A DNA stretch of 64,000 bases. Source: Quercus robur (Eukaryota; Streptophyta; Magnoliopsida; Fagales; Fagaceae). Under the pieces are notes generated by a model. It saw only the letters and a list, made by a program, of their open reading frames with translations. It made no database searches and was not told the origin of the DNA. The stretch is from NCBI RefSeq assembly GCF_932294415.1, contig NC_065536.1, positions 28,601,354-28,665,353 of the forward strand, read 5' to 3'. The position numbers were made by a program, and so were the translations under genes. The stretch's first letter is position 1. Each line of letters starts with the position of its first letter. Below are positions 34,512 through 46,058 of this stretch, piece after piece.

Positions 34512-37500
34512 TTACTCATGGTACTTCTTTAAATGCTCAATGTTCCATGGCCGCGGGAGTTTTTTTCCGTCCAGGGCTTCCAGATGGTAACTTCCTTGTC
34601 TTGAGTAGTGAGTGACGCGGTAAGGCCCCTCCCATGTAGGGCCCAATTTTCCTTGAGTAGGGTCTTTAGTTGCTGCGGTGATCTTACGCAGGACGAGATC
34701 CCCTATGTCCAGTCGCCTGAGTTTGACCCTTTTGTTGTAATACTCGGCCATCTTTTTTTGATACTTTGTCATCCTACTAGATGCGTTGTCTCTTACTTCG
34801 TCCAGGCAATCCAGGTTGAGTCACAATTCGTCGTCATTGAGTCATTCTGTGAAAGTTCCTCGCCTGATGCTAGTTACCCCAACCTCTACTGGGATTACTA
34901 CTTCTGTGCCATAGGTAAGCTTGAAGGGTGTCTCTCCTGTCGGGGTTCTGGCCGTGGTTCTGTAGGCCCACAGGACGTTGGGTAGTTCTTCTGGCCAGGC
35001 ACATTTTGCTTCGTCCAGCTTGGTTTTGATAATTTTCAGCAGCGTCCTGTTCGTCACTTCTGTCTGTCCATTCGCTTGAGGGTGCCCTGGAGATGAGAAC
35101 TGATTTTTGATCCCAAGGCTTAAGCAGAATTCTATGAAGCCTTGACTGTCGAACTGCCTTCCATTGTCTGATATGATCGTCGAGGGAATCCCGAACCTAC
35201 AGATTATGTTCTTCCACACAAAGTTCTGGATCCGAGCCTCCGTGATCGTTGCCATGGCCTCTGCTTCAACCCATTTCGTGAAATAGTCAATAGCAACGAG
35301 AAGGAATTTTACCTGACCTTTACCTTGAGGCAGAGGACCGACGATATCGATTCCCCATTATGCAAATGGCCATGGGGAAGCTATGGTCGTCATTTTCTCT
35401 GCTGGAAGCCGCTGCACATTCCCGTATCGTCGGCATTTGTCGCACCTCCTGACGATCTCAGCAACGTCTACCTGCATGGTTGGCCAAAAATATCCTGCCC
35501 TTACCACTTTGTTTACTAGGGATCTGGAGCCGGCATGATCGCCGCAAATTCCTCCGTGTACCTCCTCCAAGATGTATTTGGCCTCTTCCTCGTCGACACA
35601 CTTCAAGTAGGGCATAGAGAAGCCTCTCTTGTACAAGACGTCATTCAGGATCGTGAATCTGGCTGCCCTCTTCTTGATCTTTCTGGCTTCTTCGGTGTTT
35701 TGAGGTAGGTGCCCGTCCTGGAGGAAGGACATTATGGGCGTTATCCAAGTATCAGTGCTCTGGATGGCGAAGGTTGCAACTTCCTCGATACTAGGGTGTT
35801 TTTGGACTTCCATCGCCAGGTTCGTGCCAGTCCCTTCTTCCTTTGATGACGCTAGCTTTGAGACTTCGTCAGCCCCCATATTCTGACTTCTTGGGATTTG
35901 TATGAACTCCACTGTATCGAATTCCTGAGCTAGCTGTCTTGCCAACTTGAGGTATTTCTGCATTCTTTCTTCTTTTGCCTCGTATTCTCCCCTGATCTGT
36001 CCAATCACTAGCTTTGAATCACTTTGGATCAACAAATTCTTGGCATCAAGTGCTTTCCCAAGCCTCAGTCCCGTCAGTATTCCTTCGTATTCAGCTTCGT
36101 TGTTGGTGGCTGGGAACCTTAGTTGGACCCCATATTTCAGCACTTCTCCGTCTGGGGTGGTTATGATGACCCCCACTCCCCCCTTCTTTTGGGCTGACGA
36201 ACCATCAGTCTGTATTATTAGTTTATCTGCTTCGTCTGTAATCATGTCTTCGTCAGGGGACGTGAATTCGACGATGAAGTCCGCCAGAGCTTGTGCCTTG
36301 ATCGCTGTTCTGGGATGGTACTCGATGTCAAATTGACTAAGTTCAATTGCCCACTGGACCATTCTCCCTACTGCTTCTGGCTGGTTCATTGACTTCTTGA
36401 TTGGTTGGTCCGTCATTACGAGAATAGGATTTGACTGGAAATATTGCCTGAGCTTGCGCGAGGCCACTATCAGTGCAAACGCAATCTTTTCGATCCTTGG
36501 GTATCTGGATTCAGCCCCTTGGAGAGCTTGGCTGATGTAGTAAACCGGGAGTTGCTTCTTGCCCTCTTCTCTAATCAAAGTTGCACTTACTGCCGAGGCT
36601 GACACCGCCAGGTATAGGTATAGGTTTTCTCCTTCTTTGGACGGGCTTAGGAGAGGAGGACTGCTCAGGTATTGCTTCAGCTCTTGGAACGCCGCTTCGC
36701 ACTCGTCGGTCCAAGCAAAAGCCTGCTTTAGTGTCTTAAAAAAGGGCAGACATTTGTCTGTGGCCCTAGAGACGAACCTGTTTAAAGCTGCTATTCTTCC
36801 TGTGAGTTTTTGAACATCCTTGACGGTTTTGGGTGAGGCCATGTCAATGATAGCTCGTACTTTCTTTGGATTCGCTTCTATTCCTCTTTGGGACACCATG
36901 AATCTCAAGAACTTCCCCGAAGCTACCCCAAAGGCACACTTGCTTGGATTCAACTTCATCTGGTGTTTTTTGAGGGTTGCAAAAGTTTCCTCTAAGTCGT
37001 CCAGATGTTTGAGCTCTTCCTTGCTCTTGACGAGCATATCGTCCACGTACACCTCCATGTTCCTGCCAATCTGCTGGCTGAACATTTTGTTTACCATTCT
37101 CTGATACGTAGCTCCAGCATTTTTCAGCCCAAAAGGCATCACCTTGTAACAGTAGAGTCCTTAACTTGTGATGAAGTCTGTCCTCTCCTAGTCTTCTTCA
37201 GCCATCTTTATCTGGTTGTACCCTGAGAAGGCGTCCATGAACGTCAGTAACTTGTGTCCAGCGGTGGAGTCCACGAGTTGGTCTATCCTTGGTAGAGGGA
37301 AGCTGTCATTTGGGCATGCTTTGTTCAGATTGGTGAAGTCTACATACATTCTCCACTTTCCGTTTGCTTTCTTTACCAGGACAACGTTGGCAAGCCATTC
37401 AGGATAATATACTTCTCGGATGAATCCAGCCGTCAAGAGTTTGGTTACTTCCTCTGCAACTTCCTGATCTCGCTCTGGGGCGAAGGTTCTTCGTCGTTGC

Positions 37501-38426
37501 TGAACGGGCTTCTTGCTGGGATCCACATTCAGCCTATGTTGGATAACTTCTGGAGATATGCCTGGCATGTCCTCGTGACTCCATGCAAAGACATCTAGAT
37601 TCTCTTTAAGGAACTTTATGAGTCTTGTTCTCATCTCGGGGCTTAGCGTCGTCCCTATCTTGGTCGTTTTACCTGCATTTCCTTCTACCAATTCCACTGT
37701 TTCCAAGGTCTCCATCCCGTCTTCCTCTTTTTCTTCAATCGTCCACGTGTGGTTTTCCTTTCCTGCCAGTACGGCCTGATAGCATTCCCTTGCCAGGACT
37801 TGATCACCTTTAACTTCACCCACGCCGTTGTTTGTTGGGAACTTCACCTTTAAACAGTAGGTTGACGTTGCCGCCTTCCACTTGTTGAGGGTGGGTCTCC
37901 CAATGATGACATTGTAGGATGAGGGACAATCTACCACCAGGAAGTCTACTTGTTTGGTTAATTGCAATGGGTAGGTCCCTGCCGTCACTGTCAGTGTCAC
38001 TATACCCCTGGGGTAGACCCTGTCTCCACTGAAACTAACGAGTGGAGAGTCAAAAGGGCGAAGCCTTTTTGGATCTAATCTCAGCTGCTGGAAGGCCGGG
38101 AAGTAGATGATATCCGCTGAGCTCCCGTTATCAACAAGGATCCTTTTGGTATTGAACCCTTCTATATTCAGCACTATGACCAGGGGATCGTTGTGGGGCT
38201 GCTTTACTCCCCTGGCGTCTCCTTCAGTGAAGGACATGTCTTGGTATGTTCGTCGGTGCTTGGACGGAGGCATGGTGTGGACGCTGTTCACCTGTCTATG
38301 GTATGCCTTTTTTAGTGATCTGAATGAACCTCCTGAGAATGGTCTTCCTGTGATCGTGTTTATCTCCCCGATCACCTTACGTGGAGGCTGTGACGGATGG
38401 TCGTCATCCCGAGTGAAGGATTCACG
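34512..38426 (-). pseudogene. Gypsy pol (protease, RT, RNase H, aRNH, integrase) with in-frame stops
   Basis: Same frame as gag, with no frameshift through to the terminal TAA (34512-34514). Protease: [11 protein letters not shown] near 38107. [18 protein letters not shown] near 37350, [16 protein letters not shown] just before the first stop, and catalytic YVDDM near 37040. RNase H 1 lies about 36400-36720. A second, archaeal-type RNase H lies about 35880-36230, with TDGSS, NEAEYEG and QSDSK. Integrase: zinc-binding VHGGICGDH...CDKC (about 35420-35560), then DIVG, SDNG and GQTEVTN for the D,D,E triad. Premature stops: TAG 37188-37190, TAA 37161-37163, TAA 35358-35360, TGA 34842-34844 and TGA 34821-34823. 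The first two fall inside RT, between the FMDAF and YVDD motifs. Not able to make full pol unless stops are suppressed. Confidence 0.93.
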
Positions 38427-39686
38427 CTAGGTCCTGTTGTCGTCTCTGAACTTGCTATATTCCCCTTTCTTTACATAGTTCTGCAACTTCCCTTTCCGTA
38501 TTAATTCCTCTATTTGCTCCTTCAGGTCTCTGCACTCTTCTGTGTTGTGGCCGTGGTCTCTATGGAACCGGCAGTACTTGCTCTTGTCACGTAAGTTGGG
38601 GGATGAGTGTAATGGCCTGGGCCATTTGAGGTAGTGCTCGTCCTTGATCTGCGTGAAAATCTTGTCAACAGGCATAACCAAGGGAGTAAATTTTACCGTC
38701 CGAGGATTTTTATCGTCATTCCTCCTATTCCCGTCATTGTTCCGACGTTCTGGTCTGTCTCGCTTTTGCCCCCTACGGTCATCTTCCCTCTTGACCTTGT
38801 CTCCTGGCCTCTCGGTATCTTTTATGGCAACCAGGGCATCTTCCACGTTCATGTACTTTTGTGCCTTCAGGAGCATCTCCGCCATCGTCTTCGGAGGGTT
38901 CTTTGCAAGAGAGGCCACGAGGTCTCTGGATCTCAACCCTGCTTTGAAGGTCGTCAGCTGTACCTTGTCATCAACTTCGTCTACTTCCAGAGTTTCCCTG
39001 GTGAATCGCTTGACATATGACCTCAGAGTCTCCTTCTCTCCCTGTCTTATGGTGAGTAAGTAATCTACTGGCCTCCTTGGGCGCTGTCCCCCTATGAAGT
39101 GGCGTAGGAAGGCACTGCTCAGCTGATCGAAATTGTCTATGGACGAGTTTGGCAACTTAGTAAACCATTCTCTTGCAGCTCCTTTGAGAGTTGTCGGGAA
39201 GGAGCGACACAATATCTCGTCAGGTGGTTGCTGAAGACCCAGAGTCGTCTTAAAGGTATTAAGATGATCCTGGGGGTCCTTGAGTCCGTCGAATGGCTCT
39301 AACTGAGGCAGGCGAAACTTCGACGGCACAGGGCATTCAAGTACCACAGCAGTGAATGGCGAATCCGTAACTCTTATCATTTTGTCTACGCTTCGGTCCG
39401 TCTTCTCTTTGATAGCGCTCCTTAGTTCATCCATCTCTTTCCTCATTTCTCGAAGAAGATCTGAGTTCTGTTCGTCCGGAGTTGCTGGTCTTCGGGGGGT
39501 TTCCCTCCGTTGACTATCCCCTTCTTCCTCCATGTTACCCTTGGACCGGTTCTCTTCCTGTTGAGCTTGTTGAACCTGCTGGAGCCGCAACTTCATTTCC
39601 TGGTTCTGTTTGGTGAGTTCTTCAATGGTGGCTGCGAGGGCCTGGACTTGCTGGGCCAAGGCTGTTGAGTCTGAGTTGGATTCCAT
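38427..39686 (-). CDS. Gypsy gag polyprotein
   Basis: 419 codons from [10 protein letters not shown] to a TAG at 38427-38429. The N-terminal third is Gln/Glu-rich coiled coil followed by a charged linker. The retrotransposon gag (capsid) domain spans about residues 135-290 ([20 protein letters not shown], then [10 protein letters not shown] and LSSAFLRHF). It is followed by a very basic segment (about 290-330) and a knuckle [14 protein letters not shown] of the form C-x2-H-x4-H-x4-C, a variant of the usual CCHC. The frame continues into pol after the TAG, so the stop may be a mutation of a Gln codon in a gag-pol fusion or a natural readthrough point. Confidence 0.93.
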   Translation of the reverse strand: MESNSDSTALAQQVQALAATIEELTKQNQEMKLRLQQVQQAQQEENRSKGNMEEEGDSQRRETPRRPATPDEQNSDLLREMRKEMDELRSAIKEKTDRSVDKMIRVTDSPFTAVVLECPVPSKFRLPQLEPFDGLKDPQDHLNTFKTTLGLQQPPDEILCRSFPTTLKGAAREWFTKLPNSSIDNFDQLSSAFLRHFIGGQRPRRPVDYLLTIRQGEKETLRSYVKRFTRETLEVDEVDDKVQLTTFKAGLRSRDLVASLAKNPPKTMAEMLLKAQKYMNVEDALVAIKDTERPGDKVKREDDRRGQKRDRPERRNNDGNRRNDDKNPRTVKFTPLVMPVDKIFTQIKDEHYLKWPRPLHSSPNLRDKSKYCRFHRDHGHNTEECRDLKEQIEELIRKGKLQNYVKKGEYSKFRDDNRT

Positions 39687-39750
39687 TTGAATGCAGAGGG
39701 TTGATGGGAACTACGTTTTCAGATATGAATCTGGAAATAGCGTCCCCACA

Positions 39751-39760
39751 GACGGCGCCA
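39751..39760 (-). other. Primer binding site of the gypsy element
   Basis: On the element strand TGGCGCCGTC lies three bases after the 5' LTR. The first nine bases are complementary to the 3' end of plant tRNA-Asp as I remember it (...ACGGCGCCA). Confidence 0.7.
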
Positions 39761-39763
39761 GAC

Positions 39764-40243
39764 TGATGATGCACAAGATCGTCAGCAAGAATGAGCAGAT
39801 GGAACCCTTTGTAGTGCGAGAGAGTATGCTTAATGATGGTCACCGGTGTGGTGCCTGCCACAACGTCTCCGATGCCAAAGTTAGAAAGATAAATAGAAAT
39901 TAAGAATCAGAATATGCTCTCAAGATGTCAGTATGTGTATATATCGTACCTTTTGTTGACTCTGTGAGAGCTTTATACCTGCGGCCTTGGGGGCTAGCCG
40001 TTGGGGTGGTTAATGCTTTCTCAAGTAACGCCCTTGGTCCAGTAATGAGACTTTTAAGAGGTTCCCAATGGTCTGCTGGGTTGATTTCGTAACCGCTCAG
40101 GTCATTGATTGGCTGCATTGAATGACTCCCTGCCTTCGTCAGTGATGATAGCTTTCTTCGTTGTTCCAAAGGACTTCGTCAAGGATGCTTCCTTCGTCAT
40201 TAGTGTTATCTTCGTCTCTGATGTAGCATCGTCATTCCCATCA
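39764..40243 (-). repeat. 5' LTR of the gypsy element
   Basis: 480 bp. A TATA-like ATATATACAC on the element strand near 39936-39945 would place the transcript start shortly downstream. It ends in CATCATCA next to the primer binding site. Confidence 0.95.
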
Positions 40244-40248
40244 ATATT

Positions 40249-40688
40249 CTAACTTCAAAATTCATATCATGTTCAGATTTCCCATCCAATAAGAGAAAAA
40301 TAACCAATTTTTGTTTTGTTAATCTTATACATATTCATCTTTTATCAACAAGTTTATGTTGAAAATTGGTTATCCGCATATTTGGCAGTTAAAGTTTGAA
40401 TATTTTAAGATATTCTATAATTAATTGTGTATAATGGCTCCAATTTGCACATTGAGCCCATCTTGGTTTTTATGGCTACCTTGAAATGGAAAGTGAAACT
40501 AATGTTATCAAAAAATTCCCGTAATCAACAATGACAAGCATACTGTATAAATCCTTTTGTTTTTGTTCATTGACACCTATAAAGTATAAACTTACTGTTA
40601 AAGCACAATCATTGTACAATCTAGATCACAAACGGCCGCACGTGGTACATGCCTAGAGAGGCTCAAGTCTCCCAAAAACCCAAATCAG

Positions 40689-40721
<33 letters not shown>

Positions 40722-41371
40722 GATTAACTTTTTGTAAATTGATTAAATTTTTTTTACTTCAACTACAAAATTGGTTATAACATAATACTACAACTTTCTT
40801 TTAAAAAATTAACATTACTACATATTTTAAAAATCTAACTATTGAATTGCATGTTTTTTATACTTTTAATACAAATATCAAATTTTGTGACAATAAAATA
40901 TTATTTACTATATGATTTATAAACTTACATTTTATTCATAATTTTAAATTACAAAAACTTGCAATTTAAATAATTTATTGATGATATAGCCATTGATTTT
41001 TAATTTTCTAGAAATTTTGCAAGTATGGAAGATATAAGAAGAAATTGTAAATCTAATGGTTGATTTGTCAAAATTCACCTTCAATAAAAAGATATTGAGT
41101 AAGGTTGTAGCCGTAAACTATAACCAATTTTGTAACTAAATTTTTTTCTTAAAATAATGTTTAATAAATATAAGCATATAGGTTTTCAGTGTATGCGAGA
41201 TTTGAACTATGGATCTTTTATTCTACAACAAGAGAATTTAATTAAAACTTACAATAAGACCTCCATTTGGGTGTTTAATTAAAAGCTTTATTTAGTACCA
41301 CCAATGCTAATGCTTTAAGAGAGCTTTTTAATGGACTATACAAACATGAGTAGAAAAGCAAGGAGAACGAC
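40249..41371. other. AT-rich spacer without recognisable genes
   Basis: Contains a poly(A) of about 30 bases (40688-40718) and short T-runs. Near 41190 is a phrase (GAGATTTGAACTATGGATC) that on the minus strand resembles a SINE box B, but no box A is seen. Confidence 0.4.
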
Positions 41372-42543
41372 GTGCTGAACAAAATCCCACCTCCAAAGTT
41401 AAATGACCAACAAATAATAGGACTGGATACCCCAATTACGCAAAAAGAGATAGTTAAGAACTTTGAAAGCACTAAACCCGATGATATTCCATCTTATTTT
41501 ACCATAATTTTGAAGTGTGTAAAAGGCTCCATCATTAACATAGTGCAAGCATTTTCCACATGTTCTCCATGAATCCTCAAATCACCTCTTTATTTACCCA
41601 TCCTTAAATTCCTATACCCTATCACATTTTAGACCTATCAATTTATGCAATGTTATCTATAAGTTAATTTTTTAAAAAATTAGTTAATGTACTTAAACCC
41701 GATGGATCAACTCATTTTCTAAATGCTTTTATTTAATGTAGGCTTATCACTAATAACTTAATTCTAGCCCATGAAATCTATCAAATTCTAAAAAAGAAAA
41801 AAAACACAGGAAAACGGAGTTTGGAACATTGAAACCTAATATGAATATAGTCTATGATAGGCTAAGCTAGGACTTCATTTCAGCTATAATCAAAGTTGTG
41901 AATTTCAGTCCTAAGTGGTAGGGTGGATAATGGAATGCGTATCCACAATTTCCTTTACTATCTTGGTAAATGGAAGCCACATCACAACTTAATTTCTTCC
42001 AATATCCCAATAGTGATATTTGTTAAAAATTTCTTTGCAAAAAAAAAAAAAAAAAACCCATTAATTTGAATTTTTTTTTAATAACTTTAGCCTTGATTGA
42101 ATTGGTTTCTTTATAATAATACCAATTAACCATGAATTAGCTTCAATTGAATTGGTTGTCTTAATGCCAAAATCATGAAATATTGACCATGTTATTGGTA
42201 GGTTAAATGTCTTTTATGCAAAATACGGTCACATTTCTATGAAGATTTTTCACATGTAAAGTATTTTAAACATAAAATATAATTTTAAAAAAACTCATAA
42301 ATTTTAACGATGTCGTTTATATTGAATACCTCAATTTAGCTTCAAATAGATTCCTTTCAAATCTTACTCAAATTCGTGATCTGCAAAAAGGGTCTAGTCT
42401 AGGGTCGACTCAATACATTTTGGGCTAAACACAAATGTAGAATATATTGTTACTTAATATTTTATAAGCGATATATGAATTAGGAAAAAGAATTCAACAT
42501 CTTTATATAATTTAATACAAAACAATCGTTATCAAAATAAACA

Positions 42544-43787
42544 GGAAAAATTACTCTTTACTACCCTAAAACTATGCCCCAGATTACGCTTTGTACCCTA
42601 AACTATTTGAATGCAAAGTTTGCACCCTAAATTATGACTATTGTTACACTTTACACCCCGACATTAGTTTTACTATTAAGTTAGATGAAATATAAAGCAT
42701 ATGACTTGCATATGTGTAGTGCTTAAGTGGCACAAACTTAAAAGACCAAAGACCAAATTCAACACTTTACACCCTAATTCAACTCTTTTTTTTTTTTAAT
42801 TTTTAATTATATATATATATATATATATATGAATAAAAAGGGGGGGGGGGGGCGGGGGCGACCATGTGTGACTCACCCCCTTGGGCGTGACCATAAGGGC
42901 ACCCCCCGCTAGGGAATGTTGGATTAAATCATAGTTATTGTGATTGGGGTGCCACAAACCTCACCATAACACCCCAAGAGAGCTAGCAGTAAGGCGCAAC
43001 GCATGAGTGCTCCCACCTCCCATCCCTAGTACTTGCTAGGGTTCGAACAAGGGATCATTGCGCATGCACGTAGGATCCTTGCCGCTAGGCCACCCCTCTT
43101 GGGGCAAAAATTCAACTCTCTTATGAGTATTAGCCCCTCTCCCCAAATCAAAATCTCTGCCACCCTAAATCCTCAAATCAAAATCATATTTGGTAGTTTT
43201 GAGTCTGTATACACTATAAGGTTGTTATAGTTGGTCATGGTCCTCAAGGTGGTAGTGTGAATGATACCAGGGAAGAGAATTGATAAGGCCAACAAAAGGG
43301 CGTAGGAAGCAGACTTGCTTTATAATACAAAAAAGGAAAAAAAATTAACACAATGAACCACACTAGTGGCAATCAATAAAAGAAATTAACATAGTTTTTG
43401 TTGGGTTAAGGAATTTGGGTGAGCCACGCTAGTAGTAGTGGCAATCAGATAAAGAAAGGAAAAAGAAGTATATAATCAATTAACATAGTGATGGAGCAAT
43501 AGTGGTGCCAACTGCCAAGGGGTTGATATGTAGAGAGAGAGAGAGAGCTGGAAAAAGAAAATTTTGTTTTTAAATAATTGGAAAGAGGGGTTTTTGGTCT
43601 TATAAGTTTGTGTCATTTAAGCAATACACATGTGTAAGTCACATGTTTCATATTTTTGTCGTCTAATTTAACAGTAAAACTAACGTCAAGGTGGTCATAG
43701 TTTAGGGTGCAAACTATGTATTCGAATAATTTAAGATGCAAAATGTAATTTGGAATATTGTTTAGGATGATAAAGTGTAATTTCTTC
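42544..43787. mobile_element. Long-TIR (Mutator-like) non-autonomous element, about 1.24 kb
   Basis: The left arm 42544-42760 and right arm 43590-43787 are inverted copies of about 200 bp at roughly 75-80% identity. Shared phrases include AAATTAC(T/A)CTTTA, GTTTGCACCCTAAA(T/C)TATGAC, TTAGTTTTACT(A/G)TTAA and ACACAAACTTA. Target duplication is unclear because the flanks are A/T-rich (CAAAATAAA against CAAATAAAT). No transposase. The interior carries a G-run (42840-42851) and a SINE-like segment. Confidence 0.7.
42972..43104 (-). mobile_element. tRNA-like SINE segment inside the long-TIR element
   Basis: On the minus strand there is a perfect pol III box A, TGGCCTAGCGG (43082-43092), and a box B, GTTCGAACC (43040-43048), about 44 nt apart. 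The segment is bounded by CCCCAAGAG (42972-42980) and its inverse CTCTTGGGG (43096-43104). It may be a SINE head or a decayed tRNA-like gene; a functional tRNA is unlikely because I cannot fold a full cloverleaf. Confidence 0.55.
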
Positions 43788-45073
43788 AAATAAATATCAT
43801 ATATTACATGGCCACGGTCTATCTTAGCAATATTGGACTTCAGTTATTAAATAATAGATTTCAATAATAAATTTATCTCAAAAATTTTAAATTTTAATTA
43901 TAATTTTTATAGAGAGATAAAGGAAGAGTAAATTTTTTGAAAGTTTAAAAATTTTACACTATTAAGCCCCCTCAAACATAATGAAACATATTAATAAAAT
44001 GTTAAATATTGGAAAAAATATAATATTTTAAAAATAATTTTTATTTATTAAATATTTGGGCCTTGATTCAAGTTTTTACGATGATTGTAAAATAGATAGA
44101 TAAGACATTCTATTGCCAATGAAAGATGTCTTTTTTCTTTTCTTTTTTTTCCCTTTCTTTCTAAGCGAGATGCCTTACTTTTTTATTATTATTTTGTGTA
44201 ATACTATGAGACAAATAGATATAAAATGTTCTATTTTAGAGGTCTTCTTCCATTTACGGGGCCTAATATATCCACGCCTTCTCATGCTTCAAAGTTCTTA
44301 AGGCTATATGTTGCAAAATGGATGCTATTGTGAGTTCCTTTTGGTGGGAACATGAGCTAGGCACTAGAAAACTGCATTTTATAAACTGTGAGACCTTATG
44401 TAGATCAAGAAGAGAAGGGGGCTTGACTTGAAGAAATTTAGTCTTTTTAACCTTGCCATGCTTGCAAAACAGTATTGGAGAATTACCTAATAGCCTAATT
44501 CACTTTTAGCCACAACCTTCAAAGCTAAATACTTCCCCCCGCAAGATGATTCAGAAGTGCAAACCAAAACCTCACCATTCTTGGACATGGTGGAATATTA
44601 TTAATAATAAATATCCTAGCCTTTTACATGGAAGATGCTTGATAGGGCAGGCTAGTAGAATTTATCTTAATCATCAATATTGGTTCACTCCGAAACAGGA
44701 TAATCCCTGAGTAATAAGTTGAAGGATAAGTTAATGGATATCTTGAGAGATGGTTCAACTAGGGAATTGAAGAGTGGCTTACTTAGAAACCTAACTAAGA
44801 AGGAATATGTGGATAAGATTCTGTCTTCCCATATTCCTAAATCAAAAGTAGTAGCTGTGTGGCCTTATTCCAATACGAGTGATTACCGAGTAAAAAAAGG
44901 GTATCATCTACTTGTCAATCTCAGTGTAGAATTGAGGAAAATGTTAAAAAGTAAATCTGGAGTACCCTTGGAAAGTCTCACTACCCATTAAAATTCTGAC
45001 ATTCATTTGAAAGGTCTTTCAAGAGGGATTACCTCTGGGTTGGATTCTTAAAAGGAAAGGGATTAATACAAAG

Positions 45074-46058
45074 TAGGGGTGTCAAATGGGTGGATTTGGG
45101 GTGAACATAATTGGGTTAGGTATATAAAACTCATTTACCCATTAAAACTCATTTAACTAATTGCTTCTAACCCAAATCCAACCCAACTCAATTATTATGG
45201 ATAAACCCCAACCCACCCAATTACCAAAATGCCACTAAAGTGAAAATGACCAAAGTACTCTAAAATCTTCAAAAATGACCAAAATATTAAACAAATTTCT
45301 TATACTTTCCCACCCTTTCTCACCTACCAAACAGTTGAAATCTACCAAAAATAAGAAAAATACAGAAAAGCCCTAAAAAATCACGAAAGCCATACTAAAT
45401 TTCACCCCCAAACCCATAATCACAACAGCCATACAAGAAAAAGCGGAGCCACCATTGAAACCAACCTTCGCAGCAGCGCCATTACTGACGGAACGTCAAT
45501 GCTTTTTCTTGGCACCATTACCCACTCCCTCTCTTCTCTAACGAAGCTAATGTGTCTTCTCTGATCGACAAAAGGAAACCCGAAGCTCGGATTCTCGGCT
45601 ACTAAGAAACCGTTGTCGTCTTCATCTAGCTCTAGAGGAAGCACTTGCTCGCTACTTGCCACGTCAAAATCTCTACTGGTGACTTTTCGTGATCGGAAGC
45701 TAAAAATGACGTTGTGGATTTTGTGCTCAAAGAGAAGCACAGAGAGTGAGAGAAAGAGAGAGGCTAGGGTTTGAGTAGAAAGAAGAAGATGATGGCTAGG
45801 TTTGAAGAGAAACACTGAAATAGGCAGGTTTTTTATTTTATTTTATTTTATTTTTTATGGGAAAGGCTGGGTTGAATTTGGGTATATTGTTTTTAGGTTA
45901 AATGGGGTTCAATGAGTTTTTATTTAAAACCCAATAATCATTGGGTTTAATTGGGTTGATGCCCATTTAACCCAATTAATAATTGGGTGGGTTTGGGTTT
46001 AATTAGAGTGGGTGGGTTTAGGTGAGCAAATGGATTCGGGCTTACTTTGCCACCCTTA
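45074..46058. mobile_element. Non-autonomous hAT element, 985 bp, perfect 8-bp target duplication
   Basis: Termini TAGGGGTGTCAAA and TTTGCCACCCTTA. Flanks ATACAAAG at 45066-45073 and 46059-46066. Subterminal GGGTTGGGTT-like and AACCCAACCC-like repeats are as in the hAT element at 22519-23283, so the two belong to related families. It is inserted into the LINE coding remnant. It contains a 131-codon minus-strand open frame (next entry). Confidence 0.93.
45420..45815 (-). other. Open frame of 131 codons inside the hAT element, unidentified
   Basis: Begins MFLFKPSHHLLLSTQ, has a hydrophobic segment, then a gene-like middle (RDFDVASSEQVLPLELDEDD, ENPSFGFPFVDQ) and a hydrophobic end. Base composition is less AT-rich than the rest of the element. 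I do not recognise a family. It may be host sequence captured by the transposon or a chance frame; no splice structure is evident. Confidence 0.3.

Larger units (their letters stand above)
30475..40243 (-). mobile_element. Ty3/gypsy LTR retrotransposon, Tat-type, 9769 bp, with antisense gene
   Basis: Complete element inserted on the minus strand. The LTRs are at 30475-30954 and 39764-40243 (480 bp each), with TGATG...CATCA ends. Flanks ATATT (30470-30474) and ATATT (40244-40248) are a perfect 5-bp target duplication. Internal order on the minus strand: primer binding site, gag, protease, RT, RNase H, a second archaeal-type RNase H, integrase, tandem repeats, then a spliced gene on the opposite strand, then a purine tract. 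The two RNase H domains and the antisense gene point to the Tat lineage (Grande/Retand-like). The LTRs differ by about five transitions (about 1%), so insertion is recent, but gag-pol carries six in-frame stops. Confidence 0.95.

Noticed and set aside
35947..37226. Plus-strand frames across the gypsy pol region
   Set aside because: Shadows of the conserved pol coding sequence on the other strand; no introns or motifs of their own, unlike the antisense gene at 31668-33640.
43040..43092. Functional tRNA gene on the minus strand
   Set aside because: A and B boxes are good but I could not find paired acceptor or anticodon stems; a SINE-like origin fits better.
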